From contig JAFXUZ010000083.1 of the NCBI GenBank assembly GCA_017524725.1, forward strand, positions 1 to 38,611: a stretch of 38,611 bases of DNA. The letters run 5' to 3'. Source of the DNA: Clostridia bacterium. GTDB taxonomy: Bacteria; Bacillota; Clostridia; Christensenellales; Aristaeellaceae. The translations under genes were made by a program, and so were the position numbers. Each line of letters begins with the position of its first letter. Within the stretch, counting starts at the first letter, position 1. Below are positions 7,865 through 15,880 of the stretch, piece after piece. Under the pieces are notes generated by a model, which had not been told where the DNA came from, did not search any database, and was given only the letters and a program-made list of their open reading frames with translations.

Positions 7865-9766
7865 ATGAATAAAACAGCCGCAGCCGTCATTGCGTCCGTC
7901 CTTATTGCCGCGCTCCTCATCCCCGCCTCGGCGGAATGGGGCGAAGACGAAATCTGGGACGGGCTTTGTTCCCTGAGCCTTTGGGTCGATGCCCCGGATC
8001 ACCGGCGCACGGCTCCGGGGGATCAGGAAGCCTTTGCCGTGTATTCCGCGCCTTTTGAGGACGCCTGGCAGAACGATTTCGGCGGGGCCGAGATCCTCTC
8101 CGGCGAAAACTTCAATCTCCTCGGCTCCGCGGAGGAGGGAAAATGGAGCATGATCGAATACGGCGTTCCGGGTGGAGGCAACCGGGTGGGCTGGGCCCGT
8201 CTCCCCGGCATGGGATACAGGGGATGGGACAATTTCCCGGCGGACGACGCAAGGCCCTGCACCCTCCGGCGGGATGCTGAGCTGACCGACGACCCGCGGG
8301 GCAAAAAGCGCACCGTAACGACGCTTTCCGAAGGGGACAGGGTCAAGGCCCTGGGGGTCTGGAACACGTGGGCCTACGTACAGACCGACATGGACGGAAA
8401 GACCGCCTGGCTGTTCGTCCCCCTGGACGCGCTTGAGATCGAAAGGCTCTGGTCCGTGGATGAAAACGGCATCCTCACATTGCGCGGCAGCGTCACCCGC
8501 GCGGGCGGGAGCCGCCTGGGCACAGAATACCTTGACGACGACGAACGGCGCGAATTCACCGTTCCCCTTTCAAAGGACGAGATCACCGTCCCCGGCCTCG
8601 CTTACGGGGATAATCTCCCCATATCCGTAAAAGCGGTGGACTTCCCCTCCTCTCTAAGGTATCTTGGTTCCGAAGCCCTGTCCTACGGGGAGTACGCCTG
8701 GATCCGCCTGGGCGGCGATCCCGTAAGCAAACAGGATATTTTTTATGCCGTACGGACCCGCAGGATGATCCTTTCCGCCGAGTGTTCCAGTGTCGACGCC
8801 ATCCTGAACAGCGAATACGTCGAAATAGGCGCCTGGGAGGTGGAGGAAGGGAACCCGTATTTCAAATCGGTGGACGGGGTGCTGTTCTCCGCCGACGGAA
8901 AAAAGCTTATCTCTTACCCCGGCGGTTCAACCGAGGAGCACTACACCGTTCCCGCCGGTACGGAGGAGATCTGCACCCGGGCCTTTGACGACGACATGAT
9001 GGATATCCCCCTGAAGACGGTCTCCCTGCCCATCGGACTGAAAAGGATCGGGGAATACGCCTTTTCGGGCTGCGGAAGGCTGATATCCCTGGCTGTGCCG
9101 CTGACGGTCACCGACATCGCGGATACGGCTTTCGCCTGTTGTGTCAGCCTGGAACGGCTCTCCCTGCCCCCGGGCATGGGAAACTTTTCCGCCGGCAAAT
9201 GGGTGGACCGGCCGGACCTGACCCGCTACAACGGGGACAACGGCGGTCCCGGCACAGGGGAAACGGAAGACGACGATATATGGTTCAGCGCCCGGCTGGA
9301 CACGCCCGACGGCCTCGGCACGGTGCCCTGGTACGCTTCCCCGACGGAGAGGGAGCCTGCCGGTGAAACGCCCGCAGGGACCGGGGTCATCATTACAAGC
9401 CTGTCAGAAGGCAGGGCCGGGACGGACGACTGGGACGACGAAGGCGGTCTCTCCACCCGCTGGTACAGCGTTAACGATTTAAGGCCCGGATCCGGGGAAA
9501 CCTTTTTCAAATGGACTTATACGGGCGACGGCCTGAGGATATGGACCGGCGATACAAGGATCCTCGGGATCCTTGAAGCCTTATCCCCCCTCGCCCCCAT
9601 CCCCATTCTGGACGCCCCGGACGGGTCAGAGACCGCGCATGCCTTCGGAGGCGAGCAGGCGGAGGTACTGGACAGGCAGGGCCCCTGGCTCCGGATCCGC
9701 ACCGCCGAAAGCGGCGGCTGGATCCGTGAGGAAAATTTCACATTGGTCCCGCAGGCGGACAGATAA
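7865..9766 (+). CDS. secreted SH3-like / BspA-type leucine-rich repeat protein
   Basis: I chose the ATG at 7865, after a GGAGGAG site, because it directly begins a signal peptide (MNKTAAAVIASVLIAALLIP, cleaved near ASA-EW). The mature protein is about 610 residues. Residues about 25-190 hold two SH3b-like segments. The middle holds BspA-type LRR_5 repeats (FDDDMMDIPLKTVSLPIGL, IGEYAFSGCGRLISLAVPL, TAFACCVSLERLSLPPGM). The C-terminal 150 residues form another SH3-like segment (GPWLRIRTAESGGWIREENF). Such proteins bind wall material or host/mucin ligands, but no function can be assigned. The next gene is a shorter paralogue that lacks the C-terminal segment. No sorting signal is seen. Confidence 0.85.
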   Translation: MNKTAAAVIASVLIAALLIPASAEWGEDEIWDGLCSLSLWVDAPDHRRTAPGDQEAFAVYSAPFEDAWQNDFGGAEILSGENFNLLGSAEEGKWSMIEYGVPGGGNRVGWARLPGMGYRGWDNFPADDARPCTLRRDAELTDDPRGKKRTVTTLSEGDRVKALGVWNTWAYVQTDMDGKTAWLFVPLDALEIERLWSVDENGILTLRGSVTRAGGSRLGTEYLDDDERREFTVPLSKDEITVPGLAYGDNLPISVKAVDFPSSLRYLGSEALSYGEYAWIRLGGDPVSKQDIFYAVRTRRMILSAECSSVDAILNSEYVEIGAWEVEEGNPYFKSVDGVLFSADGKKLISYPGGSTEEHYTVPAGTEEICTRAFDDDMMDIPLKTVSLPIGLKRIGEYAFSGCGRLISLAVPLTVTDIADTAFACCVSLERLSLPPGMGNFSAGKWVDRPDLTRYNGDNGGPGTGETEDDDIWFSARLDTPDGLGTVPWYASPTEREPAGETPAGTGVIITSLSEGRAGTDDWDDEGGLSTRWYSVNDLRPGSGETFFKWTYTGDGLRIWTGDTRILGILEALSPLAPIPILDAPDGSETAHAFGGEQAEVLDRQGPWLRIRTAESGGWIREENFTLVPQADR

Positions 9767-9769
9767 CGA

Positions 9770-9797
9770 CAAACCGGCCGCAGATACGGCATATGAT
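9770..9797 (+). promoter_or_regulatory. probable duplicated, weakened promoter of the second LRR gene
   Basis: GATACGGCATATGATCAAAAA here matches GATATGGCATATAATCAAAAA at the first LRR promoter, so the control region was copied with the gene. The -10 is now TATGAT (9792-9797) and no good -35 is left at the expected distance. Confidence 0.5.
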
Positions 9798-9913
9798 CAA
9801 AAATGTGCGGACAGCAGGAACCGGGCGGCGTTCTGTTCCGTTGGATCAGAAGAACGGGATGCCGTTTTTCCCTCATTTTCGCCACTGCCTGTACATCCCG
9901 GGAGGAACACGAA

Positions 9914-11323
9914 ATGAAAAAACTGTTCTTCTTTTTCCTGTTCACGCTCCTTGTGTCCCTGTCACTTTGCCCCGCCCTGTCGGAGGACGGGGATATATGG
10001 TACTCTTATCTTTATCTGCGCCAGGAAGAGTTGGACAGCTATAGCCTGGGCGTGCCCCGCGGCACCGTGTATGACGTCTATGCCGCCCCCTTCCCGGACG
10101 CGTTCCGGGGCGCCGGCGGCAGGGCAAAGGTCAGCGTGAAGGAAAGCTTCACCCTGCTGGGTACCGCGGACGAGGGAAAATGGAGCATGATCGAATACAG
10201 TGTGTCCGGCGGCGCAAAGCGCATCGGCTGGGCGCAGCTCCCTCCCGTCCCCGCGGTATATGACGGCTGGGATGATTTCCCTTCCGAAGAAGCCCTGCCC
10301 TGCGTCCTGAAAAGGGACGCGGTCCTCACCGACGATCCCAGGGGGGAAAGGCGGACCGTCCTTGCCCTGTCCGCCGGGGACAGGGTCAAAGCCCTGGGAG
10401 CCCTGGACGACCTCTGGGCTTATGTGCAGGCCGATGTCAGCGGGCAGACCGCCTGGCTCTTCATCCCCCTGGACGCCCTGGAGCCCGAGACGCTCTGGTC
10501 CGTGGACGAAATGGGCGTCCTCACCTTCCGGAAGGACGTAACACGGATCGGATCATCCTTCATCCGCTGGGAGGCAGCCGGGGACGAAGACGACGGAAAG
10601 CGGATCATGGCGCCTCTTGCAAAGGACGAGGTCGCCCTCCGGGGGCTTGTTTTCGGGGAAAACATCCCAACGAGCGTTAAAGCGGTGGAATTTCCCCCTT
10701 CTCTCAGAACCCTTGGGATCGAAGCCCTGGTCTACGGGCAATACGACTATATCCGCCTGGACGGAGACCCCATGACGGGCTCGGGCGCCCTTTACGCCCT
10801 GACAGCCGACAGGATGATCCTGTCCTCTTCCTTCACGGGGAACGTTCTCAGATGTGACCATGTCGCCGTGGGCGCCTGGGAGGCGGAAGACGGAAACCCG
10901 GTCTATATGTCAGCGGACGGGGTCCTTTTCTCCGCCGACGGGAAAAAGCTCCTCTCTTACCCCAACGGTTCTCTCAGGGAGCATTATACCGTCCCCGCCG
11001 GCACGGAGGAGATCTGCGCCCTGGCCTTCGACGACGATATGATGAATATCCCCCTGAAGACCGTCTCCCTGCCCATCGGGCTGAAAAGGATCGGGGAATA
11101 CGCCTTTTCAGGCTGCGGACGGCTGATCAGCCTTGCCGTGCCGCTGACCGTCAGCGACCTTGATGAAACGGCCTTCGCTTTCTGCGTAAGCCTGGAGCGG
11201 CTATCCCTGCCCCCGGGGCTCAAGGCGACCTTCAACGAAAACTGGGTACACATGGGTGATTTTACCCACTATAACGGGGACAACGGATCCACGTGGACCA
11301 GCCGGCCCGGCTGGGAGTACTGA
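9914..11323 (+). CDS. secreted SH3-like / BspA-type LRR protein, shorter tandem paralogue
   Basis: The start is the ATG at 9914, after GGGAGGAA, which opens a clear signal peptide (MKKLFFFFLFTLLVSLSLCP, cleaved near ALS-ED). The 469-residue product is colinear with the preceding 633-residue protein: same SH3-like N-terminal half (KWSMIEY, RIGWAQLPP, KRDAVLTDDPRGERRTV) and a nearly identical LRR_5 core (IPLKTVSLPIGLKRIGEYAF). It stops just after the shared HYNGDNG segment, so the C-terminal SH3 part present upstream is missing. The LRR core is much better conserved than the flanks, which fits recent duplication or gene conversion. Role unknown, probably surface binding. Confidence 0.85.
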   Translation: MKKLFFFFLFTLLVSLSLCPALSEDGDIWYSYLYLRQEELDSYSLGVPRGTVYDVYAAPFPDAFRGAGGRAKVSVKESFTLLGTADEGKWSMIEYSVSGGAKRIGWAQLPPVPAVYDGWDDFPSEEALPCVLKRDAVLTDDPRGERRTVLALSAGDRVKALGALDDLWAYVQADVSGQTAWLFIPLDALEPETLWSVDEMGVLTFRKDVTRIGSSFIRWEAAGDEDDGKRIMAPLAKDEVALRGLVFGENIPTSVKAVEFPPSLRTLGIEALVYGQYDYIRLDGDPMTGSGALYALTADRMILSSSFTGNVLRCDHVAVGAWEAEDGNPVYMSADGVLFSADGKKLLSYPNGSLREHYTVPAGTEEICALAFDDDMMNIPLKTVSLPIGLKRIGEYAFSGCGRLISLAVPLTVSDLDETAFAFCVSLERLSLPPGLKATFNENWVHMGDFTHYNGDNGSTWTSRPGWEY

Positions 11324-11465
11324 TCATCCCGACCGGAGAGCAAGGCCCGATAAGAGGCAGGCCTTCATGCTGTCCGGACGAAGATGAAGACAGGAAAATC
11401 CTTATCGGCATTTTCAAGGCCCATCCGGCCCTTATACCACACATATATCAAAGGGGGAATATATC

Positions 11466-12527
11466 ATGTACCTTAAAAAAACGCTTTGCCTTATCCTGTG
11501 CCTTGCCTCGCTCCTGTCCCCCGCCCTGGCGGAGGACACGGCGCAGGGCTCGTCCTGGAGCCAGATCAACCAATCCCTGAAACGCAGGGAAGACTGGCAG
11601 CGCTTCGTCGCGGACCGGAGCGCCTTTGCCGTCGGAAGTCAGACGCCTCTGGAAGGCTATGAGGGGCTGTACATCATGGACTGGGGGACCTATCCCTCCA
11701 TCGACGGTTCCACCGTGTGCGTGCCCATGGCCATGGAACTGGCACGCCAGTGGCTGGACCTTCCCGAAGAGGACCTGAACGGCTTCGTCAATTTTTCCAC
11801 CACGCCCTATGCCTACGAGCGGCTGTTTTCCCATGCCCCCAACCCGACGGTGACCATCGCCTCCCGGGGCGTGATGATGGACGACACCCATCCCGTGGAC
11901 ATGGTCCTTGGCACCGGCCCCAACGCCGACGAGAGGAAAGCGGCGGAGGACGCCGGAGTCAAATTGGCGATGGTGCCGGTGTGCTATGACGCTTTCGTGT
12001 TCCTGGTGAACAGCGAAAACCCGGTGGACACCCTCACCGCGGATGAGATCCGCTCCATCTACACCGGCGGCGTCTTCCTGTGGAGCCAGGTAGGCGGCGA
12101 GGAGGACCTGCCCATCGACGCCTACCAGCGGCCCCATGGAAGCGGCAGCCAGACCGCCATGGAAGAACTGGTGATGGACGGCCTGAATCTGACCGCGGCC
12201 AAGGAAAACTACATCTCCGACGGCATGGCGGACCTGATCGCCCAGGTGGGCAATTATCCCAACAGCCGCCGGGCCATCGGCTATTCCTACCTGTACTATG
12301 TGGACGCGCTGTACCGCGAGGGCAGCATAAAGGTGCTTAAAGTGGACGGCGTCGCTCCCACCGGGGAAAACCTGCGCAGCGGGGCCTATCCCTTCACAGT
12401 GTATTATTACGCGGTGTATGAGGAGGGCAACGAAAACGCCGCCCGCTTCGCCCGGTGGCTCACGTCGGATGAAGGCCAGAAATGCGCGGCCCAGGCGGGC
12501 TATATCCCCCTGAGGGACGTGGAATGA
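11466..12527 (+). CDS. PstS-like secreted substrate-binding protein (orphan)
   Basis: This 353-residue exported protein starts after a GGGGGAA site. Its signal peptide ends in SPALA-ED and there is no lipobox cysteine. The body has the PBP2/PstS-like two-lobe pattern: VNSENPVDTLTADEIRSIYTG, QRPHGSGSQTAMEELVM (a phosphate-loop-like Ser/Gly/Thr region), AIGYSYLYYVDAL, and a C-terminal FARWLTSDEGQKCAAQAGYIPL. Those features match phosphate-binding proteins of Pst systems. No pstC, pstA, pstB or phoU lies nearby; the gene stands alone between two terminators or spacers. Phosphate binding is plausible but unproven, since the fold is also used for other oxyanions and for sensing. Confidence 0.8.
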   Translation: MYLKKTLCLILCLASLLSPALAEDTAQGSSWSQINQSLKRREDWQRFVADRSAFAVGSQTPLEGYEGLYIMDWGTYPSIDGSTVCVPMAMELARQWLDLPEEDLNGFVNFSTTPYAYERLFSHAPNPTVTIASRGVMMDDTHPVDMVLGTGPNADERKAAEDAGVKLAMVPVCYDAFVFLVNSENPVDTLTADEIRSIYTGGVFLWSQVGGEEDLPIDAYQRPHGSGSQTAMEELVMDGLNLTAAKENYISDGMADLIAQVGNYPNSRRAIGYSYLYYVDALYREGSIKVLKVDGVAPTGENLRSGAYPFTVYYYAVYEEGNENAARFARWLTSDEGQKCAAQAGYIPLRDVE

Positions 12528-12531
12528 CCTG

Positions 12532-12581
12532 AAAAAACGGGGAGGACCGGCCGATCGGCCGTGATCCTCCCCGTTTTTTTA
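12532..12581. terminator. strong bidirectional terminator
   Basis: A 15-bp perfect stem (AAAAAACGGGGAGGA / TCCTCCCCGTTTTTT) encloses an inner GGCC palindrome. A-tract and T-tract flank it, so it can end both the PstS-like gene (+) and the regulator gene (-). Confidence 0.9.
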
Positions 12582-12599
12582 TCCTGCCCGGATCCCTTG

Positions 12600-12959
12600 T
12601 TATTTCCCCGCGATGCGCCTGACGCTTTCCTCGTCCAGCTCACAGACCAGGATAAGCGCCGCCTTTTCCGCCTCGGACGCACCCAGGCCGAACTGCCGGG
12701 CCATATTTTCGGCGCAGGCCTTTTCAAGCTCCTTCAGTTTAAAGGCTTCCTCGCGCCCCTTTTCGCTCATTTCCACAGCGCCGTAGGGCTCCTTGTCGAT
12801 CAGTCCCCGGCGGGCCAGCCCTTCCAGGAGACGGTGGACCGAAGGCCTGCTCACGTGCATCTGGACGGCGATCTCCTTGGACGCCACGGCATTGCCGGAC
12901 GATGAAAGTTCCTTGACGGTCATCAGGCACCTGAGCTGAGAAGTGGTCAGATCCAGCAT
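12600..12959 (-). CDS. DtxR/MntR-like winged-helix transcriptional regulator, small
   Basis: This 119-residue cytoplasmic DNA-binding protein has a winged helix at residues about 5-70: recognition helix region VSRPSVHRLLEGLARRGLI, then a wing with YGAVEMSEKGRE. A short helical segment (about 72-115) follows where MntR/DtxR proteins dimerise and bind metal. By eye, the usual metal ligands (the N-terminal Asp/Glu pair and the His and Glu/His residues of the dimerisation helices) are not conserved; the segment reads ALILVCELDEESV. So metal sensing is doubtful, and a MarR-type label is an alternative. The ATG follows AGGGGAGA. It has its own promoter with an adjacent palindrome, suggesting autoregulation. 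Confidence 0.75.
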   Translation of the reverse strand: MLDLTTSQLRCLMTVKELSSSGNAVASKEIAVQMHVSRPSVHRLLEGLARRGLIDKEPYGAVEMSEKGREEAFKLKELEKACAENMARQFGLGASEAEKAALILVCELDEESVRRIAGK

Positions 12960-13085
12960 GTTCTCCCCTGTTCCGCGCCCGGCGGAGAGGGATCGCTTTC
13001 GCTGACCCTGCAGGCGCTGTTTTTCTGCCCCCGGAAAAGGAGGCGGCCAAATTCTGTCTGTTTCATTCTTCTAACCGCAGATAAC

Positions 13086-13113
13086 AGTATATTCAAAAAA
13101 CAAAATTAGTCAA
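13086..13113 (-). promoter_or_regulatory. sigma-A promoter of the DtxR-like regulator
   Basis: Read on the minus strand: TTGACT (13113-13108), 16 bases, TATACT (13091-13086). The start codon lies about 125 bases downstream. Confidence 0.75.
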
Positions 13114-13116
13114 GTT

Positions 13117-13139
13117 TGTATTGTTAATACATGTTAACA
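13117..13139. promoter_or_regulatory. candidate operator: two overlapping palindromes
   Basis: TGTATT-GTT-AATACA (13117-13131) overlaps TGTTAA-N6-TTAACA (13122-13139), just upstream of the regulator promoter -35 in an AT-rich patch. It is a plausible autoregulatory site of the DtxR-like protein; this is inference. Confidence 0.5.
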
Positions 13140-13168
13140 CACATAATACGCCCGGTCCCGTCCAACCC

Positions 13169-13197
13169 AAAGAGAAAAACGCGGCCTGAGGCCGCGG
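13169..13197 (-). terminator. terminator of the PfkB kinase gene
   Basis: On the minus strand, CGCGGCC-TCA-GGCCGCG is followed by TTTTTCTCTTT, 20 bases after the kinase stop codon. Confidence 0.8.
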
Positions 13198-13215
13198 CGA
13201 AGACAGAAGCCGTAA

Positions 13216-14148
13216 TTATCCGAGATCCAGGTCGAATTCCCCCGGAAGAAAACGGGGGCAGACGTTCTCCCGGGTGGCGATGACCGACGCCGCCAGGCGG
13301 GAGCCGATAACGCAGGCCTGGGCGAGATCCTTGCCATAGGTCAGGCCGATGGCCACGCCCGCAAAGAAGGAATCCCCGGCGCCGGTGGTATCCACCACGT
13401 CCACCTGCACCGCGGGGCATATGCCGCTTGTCCCATCCCGGTCGTACCATACGGCCCCGTCCTCTCCCATGGTCACCACCATCCGGGGAATGTGCGCCAG
13501 GGCAGCCTTCCGGCTGACCTCCCGGCGGACCTCGTCGGGGGACAGGCCGGTCATATCCGTCGAAAACATCATGGCGGCCTCCTGGAGATTGCACACAAAG
13601 CAGGCTGTCTTCATGATCTTGTCCCGCCGCTCCACGGCGATGCCCATATTGGAAACCACGGCAAAGACAGGCTTAGCGTATTTTTCACACAGCTCGAAGA
13701 TCGGGGACAGGATATCGCTTTCCATATCGATCTCCACCACCACGCTGTCCGCCCGGGAGATGATCTCGTCGCCCTTTTCCAGCAGCATGTCCCGGATACC
13801 GTTCAGGTCCGGCCGTTTGGAAATGGAGGCGGTCACGTCCCCGGCATTGTTGAACACCGCCAGCCAGGTCCCCAGGCCGTCCGAGGTCCGTCGGATGTAG
13901 GAGGTGTTCACCTTGTGACGCTTCAGCTTTTCGATCACGTCGGTACCGATACCGGTCTCGTCAACCACGCTCACAAAGGTGGGCCTCAGTTCCACGTTGG
14001 CAATATCCTCGGCCACATTCCGGCTGACGCCACCGTGCACCTGAACGACCCTTCCCACGTTCCTGCCTCCGGGGATGTACTGGGCCAGGGGATACCCCTT
14101 GATGTCCACAAAAACCGCGCCAAAGACCACGATGCCGTTCGGATTCAT
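13216..14148 (-). CDS. PfkB-family carbohydrate/nucleoside kinase
   Basis: This 310-residue cytoplasmic kinase belongs to the ribokinase (PfkB) fold. It has an N-terminal substrate-lid region with GGVSRNVAED (PfkB signature 1 region) and the C-terminal ATP/anion-hole motif DTTGAGDSFFAG, with catalytic base Asp259. The GGVxRNxAxxxA form is close to pseudouridine kinases (PsuK), but no psuG glycosidase is nearby and the substrate cannot be fixed. The start ATG follows AGGAGG. It lies downstream of a small secreted-protein gene with a terminator in between, so it may be expressed by read-through or from a weak promoter of its own. A pseudouridine or nucleoside kinase would suit a nucleic-acid salvage locus next door. 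Confidence 0.87.
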   Translation of the reverse strand: MNPNGIVVFGAVFVDIKGYPLAQYIPGGRNVGRVVQVHGGVSRNVAEDIANVELRPTFVSVVDETGIGTDVIEKLKRHKVNTSYIRRTSDGLGTWLAVFNNAGDVTASISKRPDLNGIRDMLLEKGDEIISRADSVVVEIDMESDILSPIFELCEKYAKPVFAVVSNMGIAVERRDKIMKTACFVCNLQEAAMMFSTDMTGLSPDEVRREVSRKAALAHIPRMVVTMGEDGAVWYDRDGTSGICPAVQVDVVDTTGAGDSFFAGVAIGLTYGKDLAQACVIGSRLAASVIATRENVCPRFLPGEFDLDLG

Positions 14149-14165
14149 CCTGAGCCTCCTTAAAA

Positions 14166-14214
14166 CAAAAAAAGGACCCGGGCGGCTTTTCCGGCCTGCC
14201 CGGGACGGTCCTTA
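14166..14214 (-). terminator. terminator overlapping the stop codon of the small secreted protein
   Basis: On the minus strand, AAGGAC and CCCGGGC pair with GCCCGGG and GTCCTT, and seven T follow. The stem begins within the stop codon region and ends just before the kinase ribosome binding site. Confidence 0.8.
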
Positions 14215-14637
14215 CTCCTCGTGGGCGACCATGATGGTGATCAATGTGTCGTCCAGGTCACGCTCCACAGTCACAGAGCCCGTGGGCAGACGGAACACAC
14301 ATATCTCGCCATCATCCCCGACCGACTTTTCGGGATACACGCCGTAGAAGGACCAGCAGTCGTTGATGACCTTCTGCCACAGCGCGTTGGCCCAGGAACC
14401 GTCGATGGGTTCCAGCGTTCCCTTCACCCGATAGGGCAGGCCCGTCAGATCCAGGGAACTGCTGCATTCGTATACGCCCACGTAGATGGTGGCGCTGATC
14501 ATGTCCGCGCTTTCATCCTCTGACCAGGTGACGCAATACCAGGGAAGGCACTGATCGTCATCCGCCAGAGCGCCGGTACATAAAAGGATCAGCACGCACA
14601 CGATTGCCGGGCAAAGAATTTTCCTTAGCAAGCGCAC
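14212..14637 (-). CDS. small secreted protein of unknown function, GTG start
   Basis: This 141-residue protein begins with GTG (there is no ATG in place) after an AAAGGAG site. The signal peptide covers residues 1-25 (hydrophobic ILCPAIVCVLILLCTGALA, cleavage before DDD). The mature part of about 115 residues is rich in acidic and aromatic residues and has three cysteines (near residues 30, 35 and 48), with a predicted beta-rich pattern (SATIYVGVYECSS, EICVFRLPTGSVTVE). I recognise no family. It is transcribed from a perfect consensus promoter and has its own terminator, so it is probably well expressed. Confidence 0.72.
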   Translation of the reverse strand: MRLLRKILCPAIVCVLILLCTGALADDDQCLPWYCVTWSEDESADMISATIYVGVYECSSSLDLTGLPYRVKGTLEPIDGSWANALWQKVINDCWSFYGVYPEKSVGDDGEICVFRLPTGSVTVERDLDDTLITIMVAHEE

Positions 14638-14703
14638 AGCTCCTTTCTTCCGGATCGCCGGTCCTCCCTGTATCCGAACGGATACGGATCCGACGATACA
14701 TAT

Positions 14704-14732
14704 ATTATACAGTGCTTTCAGCCGTTTGTCAA
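14704..14732 (-). promoter_or_regulatory. sigma-A promoter, perfect consensus, for the small secreted protein
   Basis: On the minus strand: TTGACA (14732-14727), 17 bases, TATAAT (14709-14704). The GTG start lies about 65 bases downstream of the -10. Confidence 0.88.
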
Positions 14733-14825
14733 AAAAAAATGCAAAAAACCTTCAAAAAAGCCCCCTGTCTCCGGCTTATTTGGGGCATTCACTGCATATT
14801 TTTACATTCATTTGTTTCAGAAGGC

Positions 14826-14855
14826 CAAAAAAGCCCCGGACAAAGGGTCCGGGGC
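14826..14855 (-). terminator. terminator of the leftward ABC-nuclease operon
   Basis: On the minus strand, CCCCGGAC-CCTTT-GTCCGGGG is followed by CTTTTTTGG, about 20 bases after the stop codon of the OB-fold protein. Confidence 0.88.
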
Positions 14856-14872
14856 GGGATGGAAAGCCGTTT

Positions 14873-15862
14873 TTATTCAGCCTTGACCAGGGCGTCGATG
14901 GTGCAGCCCTTGTCGAATTCGATGGTGCCCTTGTAGTTCTTGATGGTGCCGGTCACGGTGATCGTGTCGCCGACGGCCAGGGTGTCGGCGCCTTCGCCGG
15001 TAAGGCGATAGCACTGGACGGTAAAGCCCTCAAGGCCGGGGACGTCGATATTGACGGTGATGTTGCCGTACTCCGGGCTGTAGGCGGTGGGGATGGCGGT
15101 CACCACGCCGGTCACGGTGGAGGTGCGGCTCAGGGCGGCGGAATCCTCCAGGGTGTAGGCAAAGGCGGCCACACGGGCGCTCTGGGCGGAAGCTGCCGGG
15201 ATCAGCTTGCAGCCCTTGTCGAATTCGATGGTGCCCTTGTAGTTCTTGATCCTGCCGAAAACGGTGATCTCGTCGCCTTCCTTCAGGTCTGCGGCGCCTT
15301 CGCCGGTGAGGCGGTAGCACTGGACCGTCTTTTCACCCACCTGGATGGTGACGGTGATGTTGCCGTACTCCTCGCTGTAGGGCGTGTCGATCTTTACGAT
15401 CGCGCCGGTCAGCGCGGTATCGGCGGGCAGGGACGCGCCGTCCTCCAGGGTGTAGGCCACATCTGCGATCTCTGCTTCGGTCATGACGTCCAGGTTGATG
15501 GCGGCGGGCACGAAGCGTTCAAAGGAGACCGTGGCGGTGTTGCCGGCGGCGTCGGTGATGGTGGCGGTCAGGACGTAGGCGACCTCCTTCGGGTTGTTCT
15601 CGTCCACGTCGATCTTCACCATGCCGTCCTCCAGGCGGGTCACGACGATGGTGTCGGAATCGGTGGTCCATTCCACAGTGTAGGTTTCGCCCTCACCGGG
15701 GACGGAGCCGACCACGGTGTAATCCTTCGGAGTGGAGGCGGGTCTGCCCTTGTACATCATGTTGACATAGCTGCGGGCATCGGAAACGCCGTCCGCGCAG
15801 GACAATCCCAGGGCCAGGCAGAGCGCCGCAAGGAGCGCCAGGGCTGAAATCAGTTTTTTCAT
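14873..15862 (-). CDS. secreted protein with two tandem OB-fold repeats
   Basis: This 329-residue exported protein starts after AAAGGAG. A signal peptide (about residues 1-23) is followed by a region with an Ig-like look (residues about 30-118, TATITDAAGNTATVSF). Two repeats of 102 residues come next (about 125-225 and 230-329), each a five-strand OB-fold-like unit ending in IKNYKGTIEFDKGC. The repeats share a 43-base identical DNA block, a sign of recent internal duplication or conversion. OB folds of this kind occur in secreted nucleases such as B. subtilis YhcR and often bind nucleic acid or oligosaccharide. It lies 18 bases after the SNase gene, as the last gene of the operon. Function is inferred only. 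Confidence 0.8.
   Translation of the reverse strand: MKKLISALALLAALCLALGLSCADGVSDARSYVNMMYKGRPASTPKDYTVVGSVPGEGETYTVEWTTDSDTIVVTRLEDGMVKIDVDENNPKEVAYVLTATITDAAGNTATVSFERFVPAAINLDVMTEAEIADVAYTLEDGASLPADTALTGAIVKIDTPYSEEYGNITVTIQVGEKTVQCYRLTGEGAADLKEGDEITVFGRIKNYKGTIEFDKGCKLIPAASAQSARVAAFAYTLEDSAALSRTSTVTGVVTAIPTAYSPEYGNITVNIDVPGLEGFTVQCYRLTGEGADTLAVGDTITVTGTIKNYKGTIEFDKGCTIDALVKAE
14902..14944. repeat. 43-base perfect direct repeat, copy 1
   Basis: This block is identical to 15208-15250, 306 bases away (102 codons, one OB-fold module). It encodes the shared IKNYKGTIEFDKGC end of each module. Confidence 0.9.
15208..15250. repeat. 43-base perfect direct repeat, copy 2
   Basis: Identical to 14902-14944. 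Recombination between the copies would remove exactly one OB-fold module in frame. Confidence 0.9.
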
Positions 15863-15880
15863 GTTCGTTCTCCTTTTTCG

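Noticed and set aside
12600..12959. Regulator considered as part of a metal-uptake system
   Set aside because: No metal transporter is nearby and metal ligands are not evident.
13121..13140. TTGTTAA-N6-TTAACAC considered as a Rex site
   Set aside because: Clostridial Rex sites have a 4-base centre; here it is 6 and one arm end does not match. Kept only as a generic candidate operator.
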